This document shows, in pieces, positions 12,321-23,350 of a stretch of 25,563 nucleotides of DNA; the stretch's first letter is position 1; every line of letters starts with the position of its first letter. Made by a program: the position numbers and the translations under genes. Source of the stretch: Steinernema hermaphroditum (taxonomy: Eukaryota; Nematoda; Chromadorea; Rhabditida; Steinernematidae); NCBI GenBank assembly GCA_030435675.1, contig JAUCMV010000038.1, positions 1 to 25,563 of the forward strand, in the 5' to 3' direction. A model generated the notes under the pieces. The model did not search any database. It was not told where the DNA came from and saw only the letters and a list, made by a program, of their open reading frames with translations.

Positions 12321-14985
12321 GTTCTTTCACAAACTTTCAATTCGAGACAGCAGGGCCCTTGCTCACACCAAAGAGCTCTGCATCTGACCCTCCTGCTCCA
12401 AAGTACCACTTAGCATTTTTATGATCGGATCTTGTAGAACTGGGCGACCCTGATCGAACGCGCCTACTCTCGTTGGATTTACTGTGGACTATCTTAGTTT
12501 CCTGCAAAACTTTCAATTCGAGACAGATAGGGGCCTTGTTCATGCAAAGAGTTCCGCATCTGACCCTCCTGCTCCAAAGTACGCATAGCATTTTTATGAT
12601 CGGATCTTGTAGAACTGCACGAGAGCCTGATCGAAAACGCCTACTCTCGTTGGATTTACTGTGGACTATCTTAGTTTCCTGCAAAACTTTCAATTCGAGA
12701 CAGATAGGGCCTTGTTCAAGCAAAGAGTTCTGCATCTGACCCTCCTGCTCCAAAGTAACATAGCATTTTTATGATTGGATCTTGTAGAACTGCACGAGCC
12801 TGATCGTTGCGCGCCTACTCTCTATGCAGTTTCTTGTGGACTATCTTAGTTTCCTGCAAAACTTTCAATTTCGAGACAGATAGGGCCTTGTTCATACCAG
12901 AGAGTTCCGCATCTGACCCTCCTGCTCCAAAGTACCATTAGCATTTTTATGATCGGATCTTGTAGAACTGCACAAGAATGATCGAATACCCCTACTCTCG
13001 TTAGGATTTACTGTGGACTATCTTAGTTTCCTGCAAAACTTTCAATTCGAGACAGATAGGGGCCTTGTTCATAGCAAAGATTTCTGCATCTGACCCTCCT
13101 GCTCCAAAGTACCATATCAATTTTTTATGATCGGATCTTGCTTCAGAACTGCACGAGCCTGATCGAACGCGCCTACTCTCGTTGGATTTACTGTGGACTA
13201 TCTTAGTTTCCTGCAAAACTTTCAATTCGAGACAGATAGGGGCCTTGTTCATAGCAAGGAAGTTCTGCATCAGACCCTCCTGCTCCAAAGTACCATAGCA
13301 TTTTTATGATTGGATCTTGCCAGAACTGAGCGAGCCTGATCGAACGCGCCTGCTCTCTTTGGATTTCTTGTGGACTATCTTGGTTTCCTGCAAGAGCTTT
13401 CAATTCGAGACAGATAGGGCCTTGTTCATAGCAAAGAGTTCCGCATCTGAGGCACCTGCTCCAAAGTACCATAGCATTTTTATGATCGGATCTTGTAGAA
13501 CTGCACGAGCCTGATCGAACGCGCCTACTCTCGTTGGATTTCCTGTGGGAGACTATCTCTTCGTTTTCCTGCAAAAACTTTCAATTCGAGACAGGCAGGG
13601 CCCTTGCTCACACCAAGAGCTCTGCATCTGGCCCTCCTGCTCCAAAATGCCATATCATTTTTATGATCCGGATCTTGTAGAACTGCGCAGAGCCTGATCG
13701 AACGCGCCTACTCTCGTTGGATTTACTGTGGACTATCTTAGTTTCCTGCAAAACTTTCAATTCGAGACAGATAGGGCCTTGTTCATGCAAAGAGTTCTGC
13801 ATCTGACCCTCCTGCTCCAAAGTACCATAGCATTTTTATGATTTGGATCTTGTAGAACTGCACGAGCCTGATCGAACGCGCCTACTCTCGTTGGATTTCC
13901 TGCGGACTATCTTAGTTTCCTGCAAAACTTTCAATTTGAGACAGCAGGGCCCTTGCTCAGCCAAAGAGCTCTGCATCTGACCCTCCTGCTCCAAAGTACC
14001 ATAGCATTTTTATGATCGGATCTTGTAGAACTGCACGAGCCTGATCGAACGCGCCTACTCTCGTTGGATTTACTGTGGACTATCTTAGTTTCCTGCAAAA
14101 CTTTCAATTCGAGACAGCAGGGCCCTTGCTCACACCGAGAGCTCTGCATCTGACCCTCCTGCTCCAAAGTACCATAGCATTTTTATGATCGGATCTTGTA
14201 GAACTGCACGAGCCTGATCGAACGCGCCTACTCTCGTTGGATTTACTGTGGACTATCTTGGTTTCCTGCAAAACTTTCAATTCGAGACAGATAGGGGCCT
14301 TGTTCATGCAGAAGAGTTCTGCATCTGACCCTCCTGCTCCAAAGTACCATAGCATTTTTATGATTGGATCTTGTAGAACTGCACGAGCCACAATCGAAAA
14401 CGCCTACTCTCGTTGGATTTCCTGCGGACTATCTTAGTTTCCTGCAAAACTTTCAATTCGAGACAGCAGGGCCCTTGCTCACACCAAAGAGCTCTGCATC
14501 TGACCCTCCTGCTCCAAAGTACCATATCATTTGCATGATTCCATCTTGTGAGAACTGCACGAGACTGATCGAACGCGCCTACTCTCGTTAGGATTTACTG
14601 TGGACTATCTTAGTTTCCTGCAAAACTTTCAATTCGAGACAGCAGGGCCCTTGCTCACACCAAAGAGCTCTGCATCTGACCCTCCTGCTCCAAAGTACCA
14701 TAGCATTTTTATGATCAGATCTTGTAGAACTGCACGAGCCTGATCGAACGCGCCTACTCTCGTTGGATTTACTGTGGACTATCTTAGTTTCCTGCAAAAC
14801 TTTCAATTCGAGACAGCAGGGCCCTTGCTCACACCAAAGAGCTCTGCATCTGACCCTCCTGCTCCAAAGTACCATAGCATTTTTATGATTGGATCGTGTA
14901 GAACTGCACGAGCCTGATCGAACAACGCCACTCTCGTTGGATTTCCTGCGGACTATCTTAGTTTCCTGCGAGACTTTCAATTCGA

Positions 14986-15140
14986 GACAGCAGGGCCCTT
15001 CCTCACACCAAGAGCTCTGCATCTGACCCTCCTGCTCCAAAGTACCATATCATTTTTATGATTCCATCTTGTAGAACTGCAAGAGCCTGATCGAACGCGC
15101 CTATTCCCGTTGGGATTACTGTGGGCTATCTTAGTTTCCT
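14986..15140. repeat. Distinct diverged monomer, second of a distant pair
   Basis: It shares with the unit near 12,181 the rare head CCCTTCCTCACACCAAGAGC, TATCATTTTTATGATTCC, CTGCAAGAGCCTG, the CCCGTTGGGATTACT window and a preceding TTTCCTGCGGAC. The shift is about 2,815 bp, close to 16 monomers plus indels, as expected of a decayed long HOR. Confidence 0.75.
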
Positions 15141-15310
15141 GCAAAACTTTCAATTCGAGACAGCAGGGCCTTGCTCGCACCGAAGAGCTCTGCATCTGAC
15201 CCTCCTGCTCCAAAGTACCATAGCATTTTTTATGATCGGATCTTGTAGAACTGCACGAGCCTGATCCAGATAACGCCTCCTCTCGTTGGATTTACTTTGG
15301 ACTATCTTAG

Positions 15311-15333
15311 TTTTTTTTTTTTTTTTTTTTTTT
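15311..15333 (+). repeat. 23-T homopolymer tract inside a monomer
   Basis: The normal CTTAGTTTCCTGC is expanded to CTTAG, then 23 T, then CCTGC, adding 20 bases at the native TTT. In the same monomer, near 15,360, the head reads GACAGATTTTAAGAGGGGCC, an extra TTTTAAG-like insertion. Slippage at the native TTT is the simplest reading. A retroposon tail (poly-A on the minus strand) is possible, but no body or target-site duplication is visible. Confidence 0.9.
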
Positions 15334-17504
15334 CCTGCAAAACTTTCAATTCGAGACAGATTTTAAGAGGGGCCTTGTTCATAGCAAGAGTTCCGCATCT
15401 GACCCTCCTGCTCCAAAGTACCATAGCATTTTTATGATCGGATCTTGTAGAACTGCACGAGCCTGATCGAACGCGCCTACTCTCGTTGGATTTACTGTGG
15501 ACTATCTTAGTTTCCTGCAAAACTTTCAATTCGAGACAGCAGGGCCCTTGCTCACACCAAGAGCTCTGCATCTGACCCTCCTGCTCCAAAGTACCGCAGC
15601 ATTTTTATGATCGGATCTTGTAGAACTGCACGAGCCTGATCGAACGCGCCTACTCTCGTTGGATTTACTGTGGACTATCTTAGTTTCCTGCAAAACTTTC
15701 AATTCGAGACAGATAGGGCCTTGTTCGTAACAAAGATTTCTGCATCTGACCCTCCTGCTCCAAAGTACCATATCATTTTTATGATCGGATCTTACGTAGA
15801 ACTGCACGAGCCTGATCGAACGCGCCTACTCTCGTTGGATTTGCTGTGGACTATCTTAGTTTCCTGCAAAACTTTCACTTCGAGACAGTATGGCCCTTGC
15901 CCATACCTTAAAAGTTCTGCATCTGACCCTCCTGCTCCAAAGTACCATAGCATTTTTATGATTGGATCTTATAGAACTGCACGAGCCTGATCGAACGCGC
16001 CTACTCTCTTTGGGTTTATTGTGGACTATCTTAGTTTCCTGCAAAACTTTCAATTCGAGACAGAAGGGCCTTGTTCATACCAAAGAGTTCCGCATCTGAC
16101 CCTCCTGCTCCAAAGTACCATAGCATTTTTTTGATCGGATCTTGTAGACTGCACGAGCCTGATCGAACGCGCCTACTCTCGTTGGGATTACTGTGGACTA
16201 TCTTAGTTTCCTGCAAAACTTTCAATTCGAGACATTTAGGGCCTTGCTCACACCAAAGAGCTCTGCATCTGACCCTCCTGCTCCAAAGTACCATAGCATT
16301 TTTATGATCGGATCATGCAGAACTGCACGAGCCTGATCGAACGCGCCTACTCTCGTTGGGATTACTGTGGACTATCTTGGCTTCCTGCAAAACTTTCAAT
16401 TGAGACGCAGGGCCCTTGCTCATACCAAAAGCTCTGCATCTGACCCTCCTGCTCCAAAGTACATATCATTTTTATGATTCCATTTGATCTACTGCAAATG
16501 AGCCTGATCGAACGCGCCTATTCCCGTTGGGATTACTGTGGACTATCTTAGTTTCCTGCAAAACTTTCAATTCGAGACAGATAGGGCCTTGTTCATACAA
16601 AGAGTTCCGCATCAGACCCTCCTGCTCCAAAGTACCATAGCATTTTTATGATTGGATCTTGTAGAACTGCACGAGCCTGATCGAACGCGCCTATTCCCGT
16701 TGGGATTACTGTGGACTATCTTAGTTTCCTGCAAAACTTTCAATTCGAGACAGATAGGGCCTTCACCATACAAAAGAGTTCTGCATTCGACCCTCCTGCT
16801 CCAAAGTACCATATCATTTTATGATTGGATCTTATAGAACTGCACGAGCCTGATCGAACGCGCCTATTCCCGTTGGGATTACTGTGGACTATCTTAGTTT
16901 GCTGCAAAACTTTCAATTCGAGACAGCAGGGCCCTTGCTCACACCAAAAGCTCTGCATCTGACCCTCCTGCTCCAAAGCATCTATATCATTTTTATGATT
17001 GGATCTTATAGAACTGCACGAGCCTGATCGAACGCGCCTATTCCCGTTGGGATTACTGTGGACTATCTTAGTTTCCTGCAAAACTTTCAATTCGAGACAG
17101 TTAGGGCCCTTGCTCATACCAAATAGCTCTGCATCTGACCCTCCTGCTCCAAAGTACCATATCATTTTTATGATTGGATCTTATAGAACTGCACGAGCCT
17201 GATCGAACGCGCCTATTCCCGTTGGGATTACTGTGGACTATCTTAGTTTCCTGCAAAAACTTTCAATTCGAGACAGTCAGGGCCCTTGCTCATACCAAAA
17301 AGCTCTGCATCTGACCCTCCTGCTCCAAAGTACCATATCATCTTTATGATTGGATCTTTGTAGAACTGCACGAGCCTGATCGAACGCGCCTATTCCCGTT
17401 GGGATTACTGTGGACTATCTTAGTTTCCTGCAAAACTTTCAATTCGAGACAGATAGGGGCCTTGTTCATACAAAGAGTTCTGCATCTGACCCTCCTGCTC
17501 CAAA

Positions 17505-17516
17505 GTACCAGTACCA
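17505..17516. repeat. 6-bp direct duplication GTACCA
   Basis: AAAGTACCAGTACCATAGC carries GTACCA twice where other monomers have it once. It is a small private marker within the type B run. Confidence 0.92.
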
Positions 17517-18169
17517 TAGCATTTTTATGATTGGATCTTGTAGAACTGCACGAGCCTGATCGAACGCGCCTATTCCCGTTGGGATTACTGTGGACTATCT
17601 TAGTTTCCTGCAAAACTTTCAATTCGAGACAGATAGGGCCTTGTTCATACAAAGAGTTCTGCATCTGACCCTCCTGCTCCAAAGTACCATAGCATTTTTA
17701 TGATTGGATCTTGTAGAACTGCACGAGCCTGATCGAACGCGCCTATTTCCGTTGGGATTACTGTGGACTATCTTAGTTTCCTGCAAAACTTTCAATTCGA
17801 GACAGATAGGGCCTTGTTCATACAAAGAGTTCTGCATCTGACCCTCCTGCTCCAAAGTACCATAGCATTTTTATGATTGGATCTTGTAGAACTGCACGAG
17901 CCTGATCGAACGCGCCTATTCCCGTTGGGATTACTGTAGACTATCTTAGTTTCCTGCAAAACTTTCAATTCGAGACAGATAGGGCCTTGTTCATACAAAG
18001 AGTTCTGCATCTGACCCTCCTGCTCCAAAGTACCATAGCATTTTTATGATTGGATCTTGTAGAACTGCACGAGCCTGATCGAACGCGCCTATTCCCGTTG
18101 GGATTACTGTGGACTATCTTAGTTTCCTGCAAAACTTTCAATTCGAGACAGATAGGGCCTTGTTCATAC

Positions 18170-18182
18170 AAAAAAAAAAAAA
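18170..18182 (+). repeat. 13-A homopolymer tract inside a type B monomer
   Basis: The normal B head CATACAAAGAGTTCTGC becomes CATAC, 13 A, GTTCTGC, so the AAAGA stretch has turned into a longer pure A run. Flanking monomers have the normal head. Slippage after loss of the interrupting G is likely. Confidence 0.9.
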
Positions 18183-19198
18183 GTTCTGCATCTGACCCTC
18201 CTGCTCCAAAGTACCATAGCATTTTTATGATTGGATCTTGTAGAACTGCACGAGCCTGATCGAACGCGCCTATTCCCGTTGGGATTACTGTGGACTATCT
18301 TAGTTTCCTGCAAAACTTTCAATTCGAGACAGCAGGGCCCTTGCTCATACCAAAAGCTCTGCATCTGACCCTCCTGCTCCAAAGTACCATATCATTTTTA
18401 TGATTGGATCTTGTAGAACTGCACGAGCCTGATCGAACGCGCCTATTCCCGTTGGGATTACTGTGGACTATCTTAGTTTCCTGCAAAACTTTCAATTCGA
18501 GACAGATAGGGCCTTGTTCATACAAAGAGTTCTGCATCTGACCCTCCTGCTCCAAAGTACCATAGCATTTTTATGATTGGATCTTGTAGAACTGCACGAG
18601 CCTGATCGAACGCGCCTATTCCCGTTGGGATTACTGTGGACTATCTTAGTTTCCTGCAAAACTTTCAATTCGAGACAGATAGGGCCCTTGATCATACAAA
18701 AAGATCTGCATCTGACCCTCCTGCTCCAAAGTACCATAGCATTTTTATGATTGGATCTTGTAGAACTGCACGAGCCTGATCGAACGCGCCTATTCCCGTT
18801 GGGATTACTGTGGACTATCTTAGTTTCCTGCAAAACTTTCAATTCGAGACAGCAGGGCCCTTGCTCATACCAAAAGCTCTGCATCTGACCCTCCTGCTCC
18901 AAAGTACCATATCATTTTTATGATTGGATCTTGTAGAACTGCACGAGCCTGATCGAACGCGCCTATTCCCGTTGGGATTACTGTGGGCTATCTTAGTTTT
19001 CTGCAAAACTTTCAATTCGAGACAGATAGGGCCTTGTTCATACAAAGAGTTCTGCATCTGACCCTCCTGCTCCAAAGTACCATAGCATTTTTATGATTGG
19101 ATCTTGTAGAACTGCACGAGCCTGATCGAACGCGCCTATTCCCGTTGGGATTACTGTGGACTATCTTAGTTTCCTGCAAAACTTTCAATTCGAGACAG

Positions 19199-19371
19199 AT
19201 AGGGCCTTGTTCATACAAAGAGTTCTGCATCTGACCCTCCTGCTCCAAAGTACCATAGCATTTTTATGATTGGATCTTGTAGAACTGCACGAGCCTGATC
19301 GAACGCGCCTATTCCCGTTGGGATTACTGTGGACTATCTTAGTTTCCTGCAAAACTTTCAATTCGAGACAG
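19199..19371. repeat. Reference type B monomer (173 bp)
   Basis: A typical B unit, phased to begin at ATAGGGCCTTGTTCATAC. It differs from type A mainly in the first 26 bases (the A head is CAGGGCCCTTGCTCATACC then AAAAGCT; the B head continues AAAGAGTT) and in TAGCAT instead of TATCAT. The rest of the unit is essentially the same, and the total length matches type A, so A and B can alternate without changing the period. The B head lacks GGGCCC. Confidence 0.93.
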
Positions 19372-19544
19372 CAGGGCCCTTGCTCATACCAAAAGCTCTG
19401 CATCTGACCCTCCTGCTCCAAAGTACCATATCATTTTTATGATTGGATCTTATAGAACTGCACGAGCCTGATCGAACGCGCCTATTCCCGTTGGGATTAC
19501 TGTGGACTATCTTAGTTTCCTGCAAAACTTTCAATTCGAGACAG
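19372..19544. repeat. Reference type A monomer (173 bp)
   Basis: A typical complete unit, phased to begin at CAGGGCCCTTGCTCATACC. It carries AAAAGCTCTGC, TACCATATCAT, GGATCTTATAGAAC and CTATTCCCGTTGGGATTACT, and ends with TTCAATTCGAGACAG. I count 80 G+C of 173 and six CpG sites, four of them within the GCACGAGCCTGATCGAACGC block and its next base pair step. This copy is the CTTATAG subtype, used as a marker within the HORs of segment IV. Confidence 0.93.
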
Positions 19545-19890
19545 CAGGGCCCTTGCTCATACCAAAAGCTCTGCATCTGACCCTCCTGCTCCAAAGTACC
19601 ATATCATTTTTATGATTGGATCTTGTAGAACTGCACGAGCCTGATCGAACGCGCCTATTCCCGTTGGGATTACTGTGGACTATCTTAGTTTCCTGCAAAA
19701 CTTTCAATTCGAGACAGATAGGGCCTTGTTCATACAAAGAGTTCTGCATCTGACCCTCCTGCTCCAAAGTACCATAGCATTTTTATGATTGGATCTTGTA
19801 GAACTGCACGAGCCTGATCGAACGCGCCTATTCCCGTTGGGATTACTGTGGACTATCTTAGTTTCCTGCAAAACTTTCAATTCGAGACAG

Positions 19891-20928
19891 CAGGGCCCTT
19901 GCTCATACCAAAAGCTCTGCATCTGACCCTCCTGCTCCAAAGTACCATATCATTTTTATGATTGGATCTTGTAGAACTGCACGAGCCTGATCGAACGCGC
20001 CTATTCCCGTTGGGATTACTGTGGGCTATCTTAGTTTTCTGCAAAACTTTCAATTCGAGACAGATAGGGCCTTGTTCATACAAAGAGTTCTGCATCTGAC
20101 CCTCCTGCTCCAAAGTACCATAGCATTTTTATGATTGGATCTTGTAGAACTGCACGAGCCTGATCGAACGCGCCTATTCCCGTTGGGATTACTGTGGACT
20201 ATCTTAGTTTCCTGCAAAACTTTCAATTCGAGACAGATAGGGCCTTGTTCATACAAAGAGTTCTGCATCTGACCCTCCTGCTCCAAAGTACCATAGCATT
20301 TTTATGATTGGATCTTGTAGAACTGCACGAGCCTGATCGAACGCGCCTATTCCCGTTGGGATTACTGTGGACTATCTTAGTTTCCTGCAAAACTTTCAAT
20401 TCGAGACAGCAGGGCCCTTGCTCATACCAAAAGCTCTGCATCTGACCCTCCTGCTCCAAAGTACCATATCATTTTTATGATTGGATCTTATAGAACTGCA
20501 CGAGCCTGATCGAACGCGCCTATTCCCGTTGGGATTACTGTGGACTATCTTAGTTTCCTGCAAAACTTTCAATTCGAGACAGCAGGGCCCTTGCTCATAC
20601 CAAAAGCTCTGCATCTGACCCTCCTGCTCCAAAGTACCATATCATTTTTATGATTGGATCTTGTAGAACTGCACGAGCCTGATCGAACGCGCCTTTTCCT
20701 GTTGGGATTACTGTGGACTATCTTAGTTTCCTGCAAAACTTTCAATTCGAGACAGATAGGGCCTTGTTCATACAAAGAGTTCTGCATCTGACCCTCCTGC
20801 TCCAAAGTACCATAGCATTTTTATGATTGGATCTTGTAGAACTGCACGAGCCTGATCGAACGCGCCTATTCCCGTTGGGATTACTGTGGACTATCTTAGT
20901 TTCCTGCAAAACTTTCAATTCGAGACAG
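19891..20928. repeat. HOR 6-mer, copy 2 (1,038 bp)
   Basis: Same order as the preceding copy, shifted by exactly 1,038 bp (6 x 173), including the GTGGGCTATC and TTTTCTGC markers near 20,021-20,041. The only differences I found are two substitutions in the fifth monomer near 20,693-20,700, where CTTTTCCTGTTGGG replaces CTATTCCCGTTGGG. Identity by eye is therefore above 99%, pointing to a recent duplication. Confidence 0.9.
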
Positions 20929-21793
20929 CAGGGCCCTTGCTCATACCAAAAGCTCTGCATCTGACCCTCCTGCTCCAAAGTACCATATCATTTTTATGAT
21001 TCCATCTTGATCTACTGCACGAGCCTGATCGAACGCGCCTATTCCCGTTGGGATTACTGTGGACTATCTTAGTTTCCTGCAAAACTTTCAATTCGAGACA
21101 GATAGGGCCTTGTTCATACAAAGAGTTCTGCATCTGACCCTCCTGCTCCAAAGTACCATAGCATTTTTATGATTGGATCTTGTAGAACTGCACGAGCCTG
21201 ATCGAACGCGCCTATTCCCGTTGGGATTACTGTGGACTATCTTAGTTTCCTGCAAAACTTTCAATTCGAGACAGCAGGGCCCTTGCTCATACCAAAAGCT
21301 CTGCATCTGACCCTCCTGCTCCAAAGTACCATATCATTTTTATGATTGGATCTTATAGAACTGCACGAGCCTGATCGAACGCGCCTATTCCCGTTGGGAT
21401 TACTGTGGACTATCTTAGTTTCCTGCAAAACTTTCAATTCGAGACAGCAGGGCCCTTGCTCATACCAAAAGCTCTGCATCTGACCCTCCTGCTCCAAAGT
21501 ACCATATCATTTTTATGATTGGATCTTGTAGAACTGCACGAGCCTGATCGAACGCGCCTATTCCCGTTGGGATTACTGTGGACTATCTTAGTTTCCTGCA
21601 AAACTTTCAATTCGAGACAGATAGGGCCTTGTTCATACAAAGAGTTCTGCATCTGACCCTCCTGCTCCAAAGTACCATAGCATTTTTATGATTGGATCTT
21701 GTAGAACTGCACGAGCCTGATCGAACGCGCCTATTCCCGTTGGGATTACTGTGGACTATCTTAGTTTCCTGCAAAACTTTCAATTCGAGACAG
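20929..21793. repeat. HOR 5-mer (865 bp), first instance
   Basis: Order Attcc, B, Atat, Atgt, B. The first monomer has TTCCATCTTGATCTACTGC in place of TTGGATCTTGTAGAACTGC. The last four monomers match the last four of the 6-mer, so the 5-mer and 6-mer share the block B-Atat-Atgt-B and differ only in what precedes it. The same 5-mer returns 1,557 bp (9 monomers) later. Confidence 0.87.
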
Positions 21794-22485
21794 CAGGGCC
21801 CTTGCTCATACCAAAAGCTCTGCATCTGACCCTCCTGCTCCAAAGTACCATATCATTTTTATGATTCCATCTTGATCTACTGCACGAGCCTGATCGAACG
21901 CGCCTATTCCCGTTGGGATTACTGTGGACTATCTTAGTTTCCTGCAAAACTTTCAATTCGAGACAGATAGGGCCTTGTTCATGCAAAGAGTTCTGCATCT
22001 GACCCTCCTGCTCCAAAGTACCATAGCATTTTTATGATTGGATCTTGTAGAACTGCACGAGCCTGATCGAACGCGCCTATTCCCGTTGGGATTACTGTGG
22101 ACTATCTTAGTTTCCTGCAAAACTTTCAATTCGAGACAGCAGGGCCCTTGCTCATACCAAAAGCTCTGCATCTGACCCTCCTGCTCCAAAGTACCATATC
22201 ATTTTTATGATTGGATCTTGTAGAACTGCACGAGCCTGATCGAACGCGCCTATTCCCGTTGGGATTACTGTGGACTATCTTAGTTTCCTGCAAAACTTTC
22301 AATTCGAGACAGATAGGGCCTTGTTCATACAAAGAGTTCTGCATCTGACCCTCCTGCTCCAAAGTACCATAGCATTTTTATGATTGGATCTTGTAGAACT
22401 GCACGAGCCTGATCGAACGCGCCTATTCCCGTTGGGATTACTGTGGACTATCTTAGTTTCCTGCAAAACTTTCAATTCGAGACAG
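21794..22485. repeat. HOR 4-mer (692 bp), 5-mer derivative
   Basis: Order Attcc, B, Atgt, B, that is, the 5-mer without its Atat monomer. The B after Attcc has the private state TTCATGCAAAGAG near 21,980. The same state appears in the next 5-mer at 22,672, so these two blocks are closer relatives of each other than of the first 5-mer. Loss of exactly one monomer is what unequal crossing-over between Atat and Atgt would give (inference). Confidence 0.85.
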
Positions 22486-23350
22486 CAGGGCCCTTGCTCA
22501 TACCAAAAGCTCTGCATCTGACCCTCCTGCTCCAAAGTACCATATCATTTTTATGATTCCATCTTGATCTACTGCACGAGCCTGATCGAACGCGCCTATT
22601 CCCGTTGGGATTACTGTGGACTATCTTAGTTTCCTGCAAAACTTTCAATTCGAGACAGATAGGGCCTTGTTCATGCAAAGAGTTCTGCATCTGACCCTCC
22701 TGCTCCAAAGTACCATAGCATTTTTATGATTGGATCTTGTAGAACTGCACGAGCCTGATCGAACGCGCCTATTCCCGTTGGGATTACTGTGGACTATCTT
22801 AGTTTCCTGCAAAACTTTCAATTCGAGACAGCAGGGCCCTTGCTCATACCAAAAGCTCTGCATCTGACCCTCCTGCTCCAAAGTACCATATCATTTTTAT
22901 GATTGGATCTTATAGAACTGCACGAGCCTGATCGAACGCGCCTATTCCCGTTGGGATTACTGTGGACTATCTTAGTTTCCTGCAAAACTTTCAATTCGAG
23001 ACAGCAGGGCCCTTGCTCATACCAAAAGCTCTGCATCTGACCCTCCTGCTCCAAAGTACCATATCATTTTTATGATTGGATCTTGTAGAACTGCACGAGC
23101 CTGATCGAACGCGCCTATTCCCGTTGGGATTACTGTGGACTATCTTAGTTTCCTGCAAAACTTTCAATTCGAGACAGATAGGGCCTTGTTCATACAAAGA
23201 GTTCTGCATCTGACCCTCCTGCTCCAAAGTACCATAGCATTTTTATGATTGGATCTTGTAGAACTGCACGAGCCTGATCGAACGCGCCTATTCCCGTTGG
23301 GATTACTGTGGACTATCTTAGTTTCCTGCAAAACTTTCAATTCGAGACAG
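22486..23350. repeat. HOR 5-mer (865 bp), second instance
   Basis: Order Attcc, B (with TTCATGCAAAGAG), Atat, Atgt, B. It matches the first 5-mer at a 1,557-bp shift, apart from the ATGC head state shared with the preceding 4-mer. Confidence 0.87.

Larger units (their letters stand above)
11371..16500. repeat. Segment II: island of diverged monomers
   Basis: About 29-30 monomers with visibly more substitutions and single-base indels than either flank. Characteristic states are CTCTCGTTGGATTTACT or CTCTCGTTGGATTTCCTGCG, TGATCGGATC or TGATTCCATC before CTTGTAGAAC, CTCACACCAAGAG heads, and GATAGGGGCCTTGTTCATAG heads. The left boundary is fairly sharp: at 11,371 TGATTGGATC gives way to TGATCGAGATC and the following units keep the new states. 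The right boundary is gradual, because the CTATTCCCGTTGGGATT state already appears near 15,100 and becomes constant after about 16,500. The segment contains the 23-T tract, the 44-bp near-unrecognisable block and irregular monomers around 12,300 and 13,300-13,580. It looks like an older or less homogenised part of the array, or the junction of two arrays (inference). Confidence 0.82.
16501..18852. repeat. Segment III: re-homogenised monomers with a type B run
   Basis: About 13-14 monomers, nearly all with the CTATTCCCGTTGGGATTACT state. The first few have odd heads (CCTTCACCATACAAAAGAG near 16,762; TTAGGGCCCTTGCTCATACC near 17,101). From about 17,452 to 18,325 five consecutive units carry the type B head (ATAGGGCCTTGTTCATACAA) and are almost identical, apart from a GTACCA duplication at 17,505-17,516 and the A13 tract at 18,170. 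The segment ends in an A, B, B-variant series leading into the regular HOR region. It looks like a local amplification of B monomers between the diverged island and the HOR array. Confidence 0.8.
18853..19890. repeat. HOR 6-mer, copy 1 (1,038 bp)
   Basis: Six monomers in the order Aggg, B, B, Atat, Atgt, B. The first is marked by GTGGGCTATC and TTAGTTTTCTGC near 18,983-19,003, a combination seen elsewhere in this region only at the matching place in copy 2. The preceding units do not extend the pattern: the monomer near 18,675 has an unusual head with GATCATACAAAAAGATCTGC. Confidence 0.9.

Noticed and set aside
15290..15370. Retroposon insertion marked by the T tract
   Set aside because: No element body, promoter boxes or target-site duplication is present; the monomer continues in register on both sides, so slippage is simpler.
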